64,000 nucleotides of DNA from NCBI GenBank assembly GCA_963931865.1, contig OZ007516.1, positions 3,342,744 through 3,406,743 of the forward strand, in the 5' to 3' direction. Both the position numbers and the translations under genes were made by a program. Shown in pieces: positions 22,464-36,203 of the stretch. The notes beneath the pieces were generated by a model. It was not told where the DNA came from, searched no databases, and saw only the letters and a list, made by a program, of their open reading frames with translations. The stretch is from Axinella damicornis. Its lineage: Eukaryota > Porifera > Demospongiae > Axinellida > Axinellidae. Each line of letters opens with the position of its first letter. Position 1 is the stretch's first letter.

Positions 22464-25207
22464 CTAGGAACCATTGCCATTAACCATAACCTTCCTTTTC
22501 TTTTTCGTAGTCGTCATACCTTTTACTGGCTGGCCAAATGTCCACTTCCAGAATGGATGAGACTCCGGTAGAGCATGTCGGTCATAGTCTTTCAAAGAAA
22601 GGCTCTGTTCAGGTTGAAGTTCATCATCGATTAAGACTAGCTTCGGAGGGTAGAAGCTGAACAGTTCTTCAAACGAGAAGGTTGGTTTGGGGGCAGTCAT
22701 GTCCTTTCTTGCCTTAGAGGTACTCCTCGAGCGTACTCTTCCATTGCTGCCGTTGGTAGTTGAATTGGTTGAAGCACTAGCAATTGACAGTTGATCATCA
22801 TCCTGAAGGGAACTAATACCATTGTCCAAAGACCCTCTGTGCATGTGTGCCTGAAGAACACTTGGCTTGCCATTTACAGAGACTTTACTGCCTTCCAGTA
22901 ACACATTATTACCTCTTTCCAAGTGAGCAGTGCTAGTGCCTTTCAAGGTTGGAACAGTGGTTATAGGTTCAACTCCAACTCCTGTGGCATCACTGACAGA
23001 ACAAGTTCTTTTTGGCCTAGCTGCTGTAACTTTTACTCCAACAGATTTCCCACCCCTTGGGACGGATCTTCCTTGACCCCTTGTGGCAGTGGACTTGGTC
23101 CGGATCCTTTTTAAGCCCGGAGGTTCATAGCTGCTGTCACTTGAGGTTGAAGGTGTTCGACAATTGGCTCTCTTCTTGGTAACAAAGGAACTCAGTGTTA
23201 CCCTCCTGGCCTTGTGTGGAACAGTGTCCTTGTGTGGAACAGTGTCCTTGTGTGGAACAGTGTCCTTGTGTGGAACAGTGTGCTTGTTGGACTGCCTCAA
23301 CATTGAGAGGGGAATAGAGACAATAAGTGATGGTTTGGAAGTATTTTCCGTCTGTGTCTGTTGTCTACAGTTCAGTAATAATTGCCTATAGGTAGAATCA
23401 GGGGAAGTGGCCTTGGCAAAGTGACGCAGTTTCGTAGCAGTGGGTTTCTTGTAGATACGATCAACTTTGCCACCTAATGTACGAAAGAATAATGAGATTA
23501 CTGTACCACTTGAGAGCATGCATTTCATATGTGAATCATCATAGACCACGAGTACTATTGTGGCCCAAACAGCACACTACATGTAGTCTTCATGTACAGT
23601 CGTAATAGCACGGTTTACTGCTTCATAATAGTGATGTGCATGTATGACAGAGATGGAGGCATTCCCATGGAATACCACACCCACTCAGCGAAATTCTGAG
23701 GGATTTGAACTTCATGCTATTAATTTGGCGAGAGTGAGTAAGCCCCACACTAGTTGTAGTTGAGTGGTGCCGGTCTGTACCCCACAGTCTGGCTCATGCA
23801 ATGTAACGTATGAAGCATTACAATTCCCACCATCACACTGATACTGTGAAATCTGGCACAATGAACAAGATTCTTCGATTCTCCACAGCACTTCCGACTC
23901 TGTCATCATGCACATAGCTTGCTCACGTTTGTCCCACAATGTACTGCATTCACTTAAACCCTAACTTTACTAACCACTGTCACCTGTGTCCGCAGACGCC
24001 TTAATAACAAATTCGTCATAATTGGCTAACCTTGTGCCTCAATTGTGTTGTAGTGAAGTGGCAGTTCACGGTCCACTGCTTTGCTGTTCCTGTTCAGCTT
24101 GAGAGATTGATTTTCTACACCCTTTTGCCGAACTGATAAACTGTCCAACGAAAACACTTCTGAGGTTTCAGAAACGTCTGATTCCAAATCAGAATCAAGC
24201 AGCAGGAACCGCTCTGGTGTTGCTGACAGTCCTCTGGGACTTGTAGTAGAGCTCTTTCCGTACGAGTAGACCGATGATCTTTCTTCTGGCTCACTGGATT
24301 CAAATGTGGGAGAACTGAGACGGGAGGTGTGCCTATACAACTGACTTATGGGTCTTGGTGAGAGCACAAATGATGCGGCATCAGGGAAACACTCGGGACT
24401 CACTCTTGATTCCCAAACATTAGCATATCTGTGACCTGTATTCAAATGCAATGTATTGCTGCTACCTAGAAAGGGGTCCAGAGGATGGGTAACGCTATGG
24501 CTATGCTCCATACGTTGTACTGGTACACAGTTTGGGTGGAGACCAGTTTCTCCAGCTAGATTAACATTGACCTCGATGGCGCAGACTTGGCTGGCAATGT
24601 TCTGCACTTCCTCAGCATCCTCCACGACTAGAAGAACATCCGAAGGAGCCTCCGCGCCCTCCGCTAGAGACGGCTCGTCCTCTTTTTGTAACTGCAGGGT
24701 ACGTAGGCTTGTGTCAATTCCATCTAGCGCGCACCCCGCCTGCGCGTGATTTTCCAGTCGGAGCCCTTCGCCTGGCGCCAACGGCTTGGCTCTCATTTCG
24801 AGTCGCTTCGCTCGTTTCTCCTCCGCCCGCAAAGCTCTCTCGCTTGGACCACACTTCGCCTTCAACGGGTGCTTTAAGAGACCTCTCTTTCGGCGGGAAT
24901 GCTCCAGTGCATCGAACAGCCGCTCCGTGTCTCGAATCGCAATCATTGTTGCTCTAAAGTTCTCGATTATTCCAGCCATTCGCAGCAACCTTATTTGCTC
25001 CCTGCTGCAATTCAAGAGATGTATGTGTAGGTCCAGGATTTTCTTTTGCACGGAGACCCGCGGCGTGTCGTAGAGTTTCCACAATTCCACGGACAATTGG
25101 TGAACGCAGAAATATACTGTGCCAGTTGAGGCGAAGCCCAGTAGGAGCATGCCTCGGCAGTTTATAGTAGCACAAGCGCCGTCGGGTATCAAGACTTGAG
25201 CCATCAC
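22464..25207 (-). CDS. Ser/Thr-rich protein of unknown family, about 728 residues
   Basis: Two exons, 25207-24031 and 23473-22464, join in phase 1 (donor GTTAGC; acceptor TTCTTTCGTACATTAG), giving ...NTIEAQG-GKVDRIYKKP. The first 110 residues look folded and helical (hydrophobic start, then VQKKILDLHIHLLNCSREQI and NFRATMIAIRDTERLF). The middle is disordered, rich in Ser, acidic and basic tracts, including four tandem TVPHKD units near 23219-23281 and several RR/KR clusters that would suit nuclear import. The C-terminus has a conserved-looking aromatic block (FSFEELFSFYPPKLVLIDDE ... HPFWKWTF) followed by KKKRK. That block reminds me weakly of the Tantalus-like tail of PRR14-type nuclear proteins; this is a guess, not an assignment. 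The initiator ATG at 25207 is followed within two codons by another Met. Confidence 0.7.
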
Positions 25208-27253
25208 CTATCTGCACGAGTTACTGCTTCCACACTGATCAATCTCTCCTATTTATTGGTCCTTGGTCCCAGACTGATCTTAATAATCGCATCAATGAGT
25301 CTAGAGCGTGCACATTGCAGTAATCTCGTCTATATTGCTCATGCAGTTACAGTGAGTGCATGCACGCATTGACTCAGTGGCGGCGCCGCCGGTCCGGCTG
25401 GTCCGGCTTTGGCCGGACCACTTTTCGAGCCGACCAGATAATTAACACAGACTCGGCAATGGCATCTGTTTCTCGTACTAGTTCTGGGCCTACCGTTGAT
25501 ACTCCACACCAGCCAAGGTCTTTTCTTTCCCAAAACGGCCGTTTGGATGCTACGAGAGCGCTTCCTCATCGCTAAAAATACATGCAAAATAAATTTTCCG
25601 CGCGGACAGATCGGCACTTTGACGGTGTGCTACGATTGTGGGCCGTACCATTTACCACCCTTTCTCTGCCGCTGCCGCCCCTGATTGTCACATTGCCCAT
25701 GCAGTAGACTCGCGTGCACACCTTGTTGTGACAGTATACACGTGTTATTACAGTAGTAGCTTAGGGAAGGAATATAATTATATAACATGTGGTAGGTGTT
25801 TATGCTGTCTGGGTATAATAGCACAGCAAAATACAGAATAATGTCAAGGCCATAAAAAATTATACATGAAATATCTAGTCACAAATCACGTTGAACATGG
25901 ATGATTCTACGTTGCAAGATGGCATTTGAGGTACACATATGTATGTATGAACTACGTACAATTATAGAAGTTGACAGCAGTGCTTCCAGCATATAATCCT
26001 CAGTTCTAGAGTGAAAAGAAAAAAACTTGTCACTACAATAGTAGCTATAATTATTGTCCATCATACCACGGGAGGTTGTAATTAACACACATGGCAAGGA
26101 ATGAAACAGGTTGCATATGAAACAGTACAAGGTCAAGTCAGATACGCACTACAAGGCTCCTATTATGATCCAAGACTAGGACAGTATTGTTTGGGTGACT
26201 GGCAAATTGACTGATTACCCCATCAAATTCAGAAATGCAACATCAGCATGTAAACATGTGGGGCTTAATCTACACCATAATAATGCCTATACAATGCAGT
26301 CTCAATCTCAATCTTGCTACTGTACGGGCTACATTGTCTGCATAATATAGATTGATCATGCAATATTCTACCATAGGTCACTCTGATAGATGCGGTGGCT
26401 AGGGAATCGGTCCTTTGCTCTGTCGCCAAACTCCGTAATGACTTGCTGTCTTCTTGCAGGAACATTAGTTGCAGCTCAGTGCCTTTCTTTGTCCCTCGAC
26501 CATGGCTTCCAGCTTAGTTACGACTAAGGCATGTGATGGCCTTGTTCAAATCTACCGTCCCAACTCCTGATCAATGCCTTCTTCAGCTATCAACAGTCTC
26601 CACAGAGTGTATCAGCGTACCCTAGCTGGCCTGAACCTTGCAGATGGCTGAGCACATTAGGTAACTGTACTAGCTAGAGGTGCTCAGCAGAGCACGTACC
26701 CCGTGCACTACTTCGACTTGATATAGGTATAGGTCTACCACCGATTATTAATACAGCAAGCACGATGAGACAGTTAGGCCTACCGATTTTTAATGCAGCG
26801 AGGAGTCAGCATGATACCATAAGTTGCGGCAGTAATGTTAGAAACAGGGTGTGGTCAAGTTGTATAAATTAGAAACACGACTTTTCTCAGCCTCTCGAGT
26901 GGATCTCTGGTCTGTGAGTTATGTAGACGCTATTATATATGACACTTCTATCCTGAAATGAGCCTTTAACAAAGCCTTTACTGCTCAAACTACTGATTTT
27001 TGTGTCCACAAACAGACAGACAGACAGGACATAAACCGATCACTTAACCCCTGCTGTGTGCATGCGCATGGGGTAACAATTCCAGTTGAACAGAACACTC
27101 AGCACATCTCAAGATCATTTTATAATGGCAAGCTGATTGGTATGCAAACTGCCTTCTAAAATTGGGATAATTGTGGTAAGCTGAAACAGGAGCCATCCTG
27201 GCTGAAATCATCCTGAAAAGAGAGAGAACAGTAGTTGGAATGTTTGGGTTTCC
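25208..27253. other. intergenic, no secure gene
   Basis: Lies upstream of the 25207 start and downstream of the DNAJB6-type stop. 25375-25440 is GC-rich with GGCGGCGCCGCCGGTCCGGC and repeated CCGGAC words, possibly an old repeat or promoter-proximal sequence. The rest is AT-rich and unremarkable. Confidence 0.4.
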
Positions 27254-30200
27254 TCACCATTTCTTACTGCTCCCCTCTATTGCCACTTGCTCTCCATTGA
27301 TTGTCTTCGATTTGACCTTTCCATTCTCTAGCACAACCACCGTCTCCACTCCATTCTCAACCGTCCTGCAGAGAGTACAGCTTATGAATATACATTCACA
27401 TTGGCAGTAGGAATGATTCCTTTTGGTAGTTATAGCCATCATGTACCTTTGGCAAAAATCAACGCACCCAGTGGAAAATTACTAGCTATTGCTGCAGTGC
27501 ACTTGTGACTTTCATAGAATGCCTGAGCTTCAAAAAATGTTAAAAGCGCAGCTTCATTTCTATGTGTAACATTTCTGCAATCCATTTATTGCATGCAGCA
27601 AATTGATTACATTGCTTTGCTTGACCACTATATACTAGGTCTACAACTTCAACATACAGACAGGTAAACAATTCAGCTAAGTAACGTAGCTACAATTAAG
27701 GGATTGCAGAAATGCTATAGAAGTGAAACTGCGCCTTGCAACATAGCAGGAGCTAAAGAATGCTATCATGAAGCCTTCACAAAAATGAAAGATGACATCA
27801 TCTGGGAGAAAGGAACCATTGTGTCAGTCACCCAATGAGTGGCTATTAGAAGTTCAATTGGCATTGGAGACATCCAACCAGCTCTGAACCACTTAATAGG
27901 CAGTTTCCCAATCATACTTACTGAAACACATGGACATGGTCTGAACATATGTTTGGGAGTCACTACAACTGCATTTCAAAGTTGCTATCAATAACAACTG
28001 TGTGTGTGTGTGTGTGAGAGTGACGGAAGTGGGATGGTCGTGGGGCGGGACTGGACTAGTGACGCACGACCTTCGTACTTCAATTTACTAAACCTCGAAC
28101 TCCGTGGAGAACATTCGAGAACATTAGGCATGGGCTGGAATCTTCCAGAACAGGTGAGGCTACAAGCGTTAAGCGGATGCAATCGGGGAGCAGCAGTCGA
28201 AGCGGACGCAATCGGGGAGCAGCAGCCGAAGCGCACGCAATCGGGGAGCAGTTGAAACGGACGCAATCGGGGAGTAGCAGCTGAAGCAGACACAAGTGGC
28301 GAGCAGCAGCTGAAGCGGACGCAATCGGGGAGCAGCAGCTCTGACGGAGAGCTGTCCGGCGCCGAATTACACACGTAGGCGAACAAGAGGTTGTAAGTAT
28401 ATATGGTTGCAACTGCCAACTGCTTCACCACTTGCAATTAGTTTCTAGTGCCCAAAATGAAGCTTGGTGTAGTTGTGAGCGCTGTAACATTTTTTGTCTC
28501 CATTGCTGACTCAATCGACTGAGCATGGTCATCACGTGTCAGGAACGAGAGTATTGCCTGTCATTGTCAAAGTACGGATTCTGGATAGTGTTCCTAATAC
28601 TCCCTCCTCTGTCTGTGTCTCCCCAAGCCAACTTATCCGACAGTGAAGCAACAAAGGAGGTGTTCTACCTTCAGCCAGTCAAAGGGACAACATGGCCGGG
28701 CCAACATGGTACTTACTCGGCTACTATTATTGCGAGTACAAATTTAGCGATTTGAAGGTACCTCAGGTTCGATGTGCACTGCGTTAAGTGATAACAGAAT
28801 CAGTCACTGCGATGCTTAATCTTTAAGCTATTATTATTATCACGAGGGGCAACCGCACTCCTGGTAGCCGTCGCAACGCCGGCTGCGACTCGCCGTAGTG
28901 CAAGCTAACCCCCAATTAACGCACATGCCACGTGGCAACCACGTTCAGTAGATCGCTAGCAATGGCGACCAAAGGAAAGACACGAAATTATAACAGCACT
29001 TACAACTTTGCCAGCACGGTGAGTTTTGGCATGTAAGCGTCAGTGAACAACAACGATTACGGCTGTGTGCTATTATTATCATTAGCAAACACAGAATTTG
29101 CGAATTCATCTGTGCTCACTAAAATTAGTACATGTAATTAATAATTAGCTATATGGTGCAACAAGCTAAATGCAACAACCAGCTTTTCGTCGCTTGCAGT
29201 ACGCGTTCTTTGTGCAACCGAAAACGGAGAAGGCCTGGGAATAAGGCTAGGTTGCTATATTGGTTACAGCTTCCATTACAGCTTCCATATCAAACAATGT
29301 GCATAAAAGCAGATCAATTCACCACTATAAGTCTCCAATTTCAGCCCCAGTCACATAGCAGGCACTTGTAACGTTTCTATGGTTACCACAACCACAGTTG
29401 TACTTCTAGCATTCCCACAATTCCTTAATTAGAGGTCACCAAAAATGCCACAATTACATGGCCCAGTGTTTGCTGCTTGCAGTATACTACTGCAGGGGGA
29501 GATCTGGTAAAACCCGTCACGTGCAATGACATACCTGTACATTAGGTGGATGTATGGAGGAGTGGCACATTCCTTCTTAACAGCTGTGGGGCGACTTTCT
29601 GAACCCGAGAAACGTCACCAATATAATATACCGGCTGATGTCGACCACATATGTTGTAGCGTGCTCACTTACTGGGAACATACCATTCTTCCATACATCC
29701 ACCCAATGTTCGGGTCACTGCGGTTTTACCAGGTCATCACCTTGTGTTAGAACTAGAAGCGACAAACGCTGGGGTGAGAAGGCCCGACACATAATTAGAA
29801 CACCTACAGTAGTAGGACCTGCCCTATGGGCATGTCTCACATTAGAAGTAAGACATTATCAGCTGATTCACTCCACCTCTTATGGTAGTAGCTAGCTGTG
29901 ACCTTTCTAATATTGATACACTGACAATTAATAAGCCAGCAATCACCTTTCCATCCAAGCCTGCTTTCTGTAAACACCTTAGCTAATCGGATTTTCTTTG
30001 CTCACAGGCAGCCGCAGACAGACACAGAGGCATTGCCATTTGCACATATACATGTGGGGTAATGTGATTAGTCTAGCAGCTAGACCCTTGAATCTTCCCC
30101 AGCATGGATCTGAGCACACTGGGAAAAGGAGGGTCTAGAAACTTTGGCTGAACAATCTGGCAGACCCAATCACATGTGATACTTCAAACAATCACTACAT

Positions 30201-33200
30201 AAAGTCAGTGTGTTTGCTGCTCTCTGGCACAGCAACCAAACAGACAAAACTATAAGCAACAATCGAGGTTAGCCGGTTGGACTCATAACTCACTGCAGTT
30301 GTAGCCTCGTTCCCAGGCCGTCTGCCAGTCGCGCGCACATCGCATACGTGACCTTTGAACCCTTGTCAGATAGCTGGCAGAAGGCCTGGTACCACTCCTA
30401 CGTCATTTACATTAAGTGGACACGGTTTGGGACACGGTTTCATGTAAAATGGCGGCGTGCCAGAAGTTCACGGGCTAACCGTCCCAAACCGTGTACACTT
30501 AATGTAAATGACGTAGGAGTGGTACCAGGCCTTCTGCCAGCTATCTGACAAGGGTTCAAAGGTCACATATGCGATGCGTGTGCGACTGGCAGATGGCCTG
30601 GGAACGAGGCTACTGCAGTTGTACGAATTAAATTGCTCAGATGTGACGAGCATGTGACTTCAGATGCTTTCGTACCAAGTAAAGTGGCCAAGGTTTCTAG
30701 GCCTTCCTTTTCTGTGAGTGCATATACTGTAAATGATAACGTGCTGGAGATAGCGAAGAGACAGCTTGTCAGACTACACTGTGATACACACACACATACA
30801 GCATCAAGCACATCCAGGTTGTTCAACCAAGACCCGCCTACCCAGACACTCGAACCCAGACGCTCGAACCCAGACCCTCGTACCCAGACACTCATACTCA
30901 TACCCAAATCTAGCAGAATGGATGTGTTCACTTGGCAATTACCTACCGTATGGCACTTATATTTTGTGAGTCTAAATTTTCGCGAATTGCTCTTCGAGAA
31001 GATTTCGTTGAAAAAGTTTTGCAAATTCACAGTCAAAATGCCACACCCACACAGCGGGTGTGGTGTACTACACTTGAAGACTCCCATGCGTGTTGAACTC
31101 AACTACCATAGACCCCTTCATCGGTGCGTTGTATTCTCCGACTCTCTTCCCCACTTCGCCGTTCTCAGAGTTCGTTTTCAGATACCTGGGTGTTCCCCTG
31201 ACCTTTGCCGGATTGAGCTGGCAGCTTCAGCATTGGCAGATCATCGTACTGGGAGAAATCTCCAGAAGCTTCGACTACTTTCCATCCTCTGTTGAAGTAC
31301 ACAAACACTGCATCAGAAATTAAGCACTATATGGTATCTTGCAGGTACTTGGCTTCCTCACTGCAATCTGCTAACCACAATCTGCCCACTACCATCTGTT
31401 CATCCCAACCTGCTCATCACAATCTGCTCACCATACCTACACTGAAGCCCAGCAAGCAATTGGAATTAATCAGCTAGCCTAGTTCCCAGGCCCACATGCG
31501 AACTGGGGAAGTGACACTTGGCAAAATTCCCGTATGTGCTGAGCTCAGCAGTCTTGATTTCGGGTAGGCGAATCACGTTCGTTCATCGCAAATTACTGTG
31601 TAGTAATTACATTCTTTACCCCGTGAAAAGTGTAGCCGTTCGATCAAGAGTGATGCGCTCTTGGTTCGATAAAATGGCTGTTCTAGCCTTCAAGACTCAC
31701 CTCTGGTCGCTCCTTGGCAAGGACTTTCTACTTAGCCATCACCAACAGCTACCTTCCGCGTGATTTCGAATGCATCCAAGTAAGAAATGTAATCGCTTAC
31801 GCAGTTATGCTGACTGTGCACATACGGGAATTTGCCAAGTGTCACCAGGCCCACTTCCGCGTGGGAACGAGGCTATTAATCAGCACTCTCTGCATAGCCT
31901 CATTCCCAGTCCCAGTAGTCCCAGTACTGCAAGCAACGAAAACAAGGCTACTCTCTGCACAGGACACTCTGTACCAAAGCTCCTTCTAGAAGATCTGGAA
32001 TTTGACTTTTCAAGCAATGTTGATAGCCAAATAACCAATATTGAAGAAGTATATTGAGCCATACAAAAATCGTTCCCAGACCGTTTATCCAGCACGTGTA
32101 TCGCTTTCAGTATAACGTGCGGAAATACGACCCCACATTTCAGATAGGGTGTATATGGTTTTAGCCACGCTTTGAGTGTGATGCTTCAATTCAAGTTTAC
32201 TCTTCTGGAGGCCTTTGTCAAAGCTCCCTCTCATCCCCAGTGTGTGTTGCTTTCTCTGGCAGTCAAAGGATTTTGTTCGTCACAGGTCGTAGGCACTTCA
32301 GTTCTCGACTGCAGACAATCTAGGTGACATTCATACTACCTCACAAATATTTTGCATAAGTACTTAACAATGATTCGTCCCATGTATTCAGGAACACTTA
32401 TCCCACGTGTCATGTCATTTGTTGAGCCTCCACGTCTGACACACAGCATAATCTGGGCACAACCGGTTGTCAACATGTCAATAACGGTACTGCCTTGCCT
32501 TGTATCAGGTCCCAATAAGATTGTTTATGTTGAGTATGAAGTCTGTAAAAGCCTTTACTTAATACTTGCCAACAGACAGACATACACACACAGACCCCAT
32601 GGAATTGCCTTGAAAGTAGTCTTCCGGTTCTCAGAAGTGGCTTTCCGGTTTGTGGCAAAGCTGCCTCACAAACGTCATGCCAAAGGATGGCTAGCTACAT
32701 GTTTAAGACGCATACCATACTTTCAAGTTGTGTCTCTCAGTATGTTTGTAATGGATGCTGCCTGCTGCAAATACAGCAAACAGCAGCCAATACATTTATA
32801 CCACCTTAGAGGTGGATTGTGGTATCGAAACTAGCTAGAGGGGTGTGTAAAATTGCTGGACTGGACGACTAACTATACTGGACTCACCCAAGCTACCACA
32901 AAATGCCTAGTTCAGCTAAAGGTCTAAAGGTACTTATTCACTCAGTTACTTCGCTCAAGTTGCTCCCTAGCTCTACAGTCCCAAAGTGGTTTTCAAAGCT
33001 CGCATCTAGTTAGGTCATGTGACTTAGCCTTAGCGCAACACTTAGGGTAATTAGGGCTTGGCTAAAGTGATACTATTAATAGCCCATGCAAAGATAGATC
33101 CCCTAGCCTGTTGTGGTCTTTCCTTGCGCTCCTAGAGGTCAAAGGTCACCATTACTGTAACCTTTGACCTCAGGAAAGATGCTGCAACAGGCTAGGCAAT

Positions 33201-36165
33201 AACTCGTGAATATTCCCCACAAAATGTGTGGGAAACCATGGATGCTCAAGGGTGTCCCTAATCATTGGACTGGACTATGGACTGGAACAGTGGAATGGAC
33301 TAGGGAAGTTTTATGTACAGCAGCAGGCACCATTTTACTCTGTGCTCTAGCTTCTTTCGTCCCTTTCCACTCTGTCAGACCTCTCCAATATTGCAGGTAA
33401 GGCTACTACCTATACAGAATGTATCCGTTCAAGATTATATGCATATGACCTTTGACCCCTACAACTTCGAGGACGATGTACGTACAAATGAAGCCAATTA
33501 CGCTACAAGGCAGGGCTGGCTATGACTGAATCCAGGTTGACTCAAATATGAATAGGCATCTTATAGCCAAACAGCAGAGCCGGGTAGTGCCAAGGAAAAA
33601 TGTTTCTGGGAGTTTTGCCATAGTGCATTACATTTTCCATTCCACAGATCCAGTCCATTTAGAGACACCTGTTGCTCAAAGCATATTTGAGTCAGCCTGG
33701 ATTCAGTCATGGCCACCAAAGTTAAATATGCATTTGATTTCCAGGAAGTCAAGAAAAGACACCAGGAGCAACTTGAGCGAAGTAACTGAGCGTTTAGCTT
33801 TTGTCCTACACTGAGCTAGGGCTGTCAATAATCACTGGACTGGACTACTGGAATAAGCATGATTGTTGAAGCTTATGACCTTTGACCTCGAGGAAAGACA
33901 CCTCAACTGCTTGAACAAGCTAAGGGAGCAACTCGGCGAAGAATAGCTTCTAGCTGTCCTACATTGAACAGTTTGGGTGGTTCCAGCTGTTCATTCCAGT
34001 ACTCCAGTCCAATGATTATTGACAGGCCTGAACTGCCATTCTATGACAGTTTTGGGTAGTCCGCCTAATATTAGTTTCTAGTCCAGTGATCAGGTGACCC
34101 TTAGATTGACCTTTAATATTTGTGGCTGATGACAAAGCAAATTATTCTAGGGACACTAAATGGACATACTTCCCATTTAGAGGCTTCCCAATGCCACTGG
34201 GATTGTACCCTCAGTCCCAGAGAGTTAGTACTAACTCTCTACCTGCAACAGTACAAGTGCAAATATCCAAAACCACAGTTCAGTTATGTACACTGCTGGT
34301 AGCTGCTATACTGCCAGATAGGCACAAGTACATTATGCTCATGAAGTGTCTAGGTGCAAAGTTCTCGAAAACAAGAAGTGCCCAGTAGAGCACTCACCCT
34401 GTGTGTTATTTGCAGCAACGTTCGATGCGTGGACTGTGCTATACAAATGTCAATTAGAAGACATCATTATTTTGGCCTACTGTAAACAATGTTGAAATCA
34501 AGGTGTGGTTTCATTCGAAGTGAAAATCTTGCTTTCTTGTTTGTACAAGTTATTGTTCGATTTGTGACTTAAAGGCTGTGTTCCTATCTCACCAAAACTG
34601 CTCATTTTCGTGTCCACAGACAAACATACTGACTTACTGACAGAGCAATCACTCTACCCCTTGCTGCACATGCGCACGGGTAACAACTTTAGGGACACTC
34701 CCACTGGCCCTCCCACGTGACAACACTGGTGACACCCCAAGAAGCAAATCACACTACTCAAATGCATTATAGCCATAGACCTTGACATTCATTGATCCAC
34801 GAGGCATCAATCCCTTTAGCCTCATACCCAGGCCCCGCCCACCCAAGCAGGTGGGCGGGGCCTGGGTACCAGGCTACATTCCCTTATTTGCTTCAAGTAG
34901 TCTTAGAGCAAGATCACTCAACTCAGCCAGCTTGACATCACACAGTATACGTACATGTATATACACGTGGTCTTCCATTTGTGATGCTCTGCTCAGAGAA
35001 GCTCCTGCTATCACACAACATATTCCAAAAATCTGCTGCAGACATACTGACGTGTGTATCCTAACCCCTCCTACTATACTGTCCTCCCACTCCACATAGC
35101 CTTTGCAGTAGCCTCATTCCCAGACCCTCTACCAGATGGCCTGGGAGTGAGACAGGCCTCCAATTGGTGCTGAGCATAATAGTTGTTCCTTTATCTCTCT
35201 CCTCTGAGCTCCAGGGGGTTAACTTCATACACAACTCAGCCCTCCCTCCCAACCAATGCTATGTCACTCACATGAGACCATGTACCAGGTGGGTTTTTTA
35301 GCAAAAAAGCTGGGGAGAAGACTTCATGCAGGGAACGAGGCTATGCCCTTATGCCAGTAATGTAGCCTCGTTCCCAGTCCCACGCCCAGCTTTTTGTCGC
35401 TTGCAGTATACCGTACTGCAAGCGACGAAAAGCTGGGCGATGGCCTGGGAACGAGGCTACCAGTAATGTACAGTGCTATTCACTGCAAGAAGACTCTTCC
35501 AGATATGGAATGGTACGAGGCTAACTACTACTGTATGCAGCCACTGTCAGGACAGTGTGTGATTAGATTAGACTAAACTTGTAATGCACCCACTTTTGAG
35601 TGACGATAGTCTTGCCTTCAACTTGCTTTGTGGTGGTGCTGGACATCTTCACATTACCACCACCACCAGAGGTTGAAAAGGAGCTGAACCTGGAGCGTAG
35701 TTGCATGAGGTGGAAAGACAGACAGCCTCTTCTCAATGATAAAGTATATACATACATGTAGCATCCATTCCTTGCTTGAATTCAAAAACCCTAGGTTCAG
35801 TGAGGGGTTCCTAGACTGTACAGGTTAGTTTAGAAGATAACGGGTACGTGAGGAAGTGGAAGCTAAGCTTAGGACCACACACACACACACACACACACAC
35901 TACTGCCTCAAACCTTAGGACCATGTTGATCAGGGGCGTGAGTGAGGGAATTCACAATTCATGTTTACACCACAAAGACGTATCACAGCAAGGACACTAA
36001 AGTTTAAATTTAGTCTAACACACACACACACGTATAGTACACTTACGATGCTCCACCCCCGAACCCACTCCCAAATCCACCCCCGAATCCACTCCCAAAC
36101 CCCGAGCTGAAGAGACCGCCTCCAAACATTCCTCCCCCTCTCCCCGCCTGGCCACCACCTACGTA

Positions 36166-36203
<38 letters not shown>

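Noticed and set aside
26265..26640. possible exon or small RNA gene
   Set aside because: Some codon-like structure on the minus strand, but no consistent pair of splice sites and no recognisable RNA motif.
30633..31295. 220-codon plus-strand frame
   Set aside because: No homology recognised, runs through a tandem repeat, lies in an intron of the opposite strand, no splice-site context.
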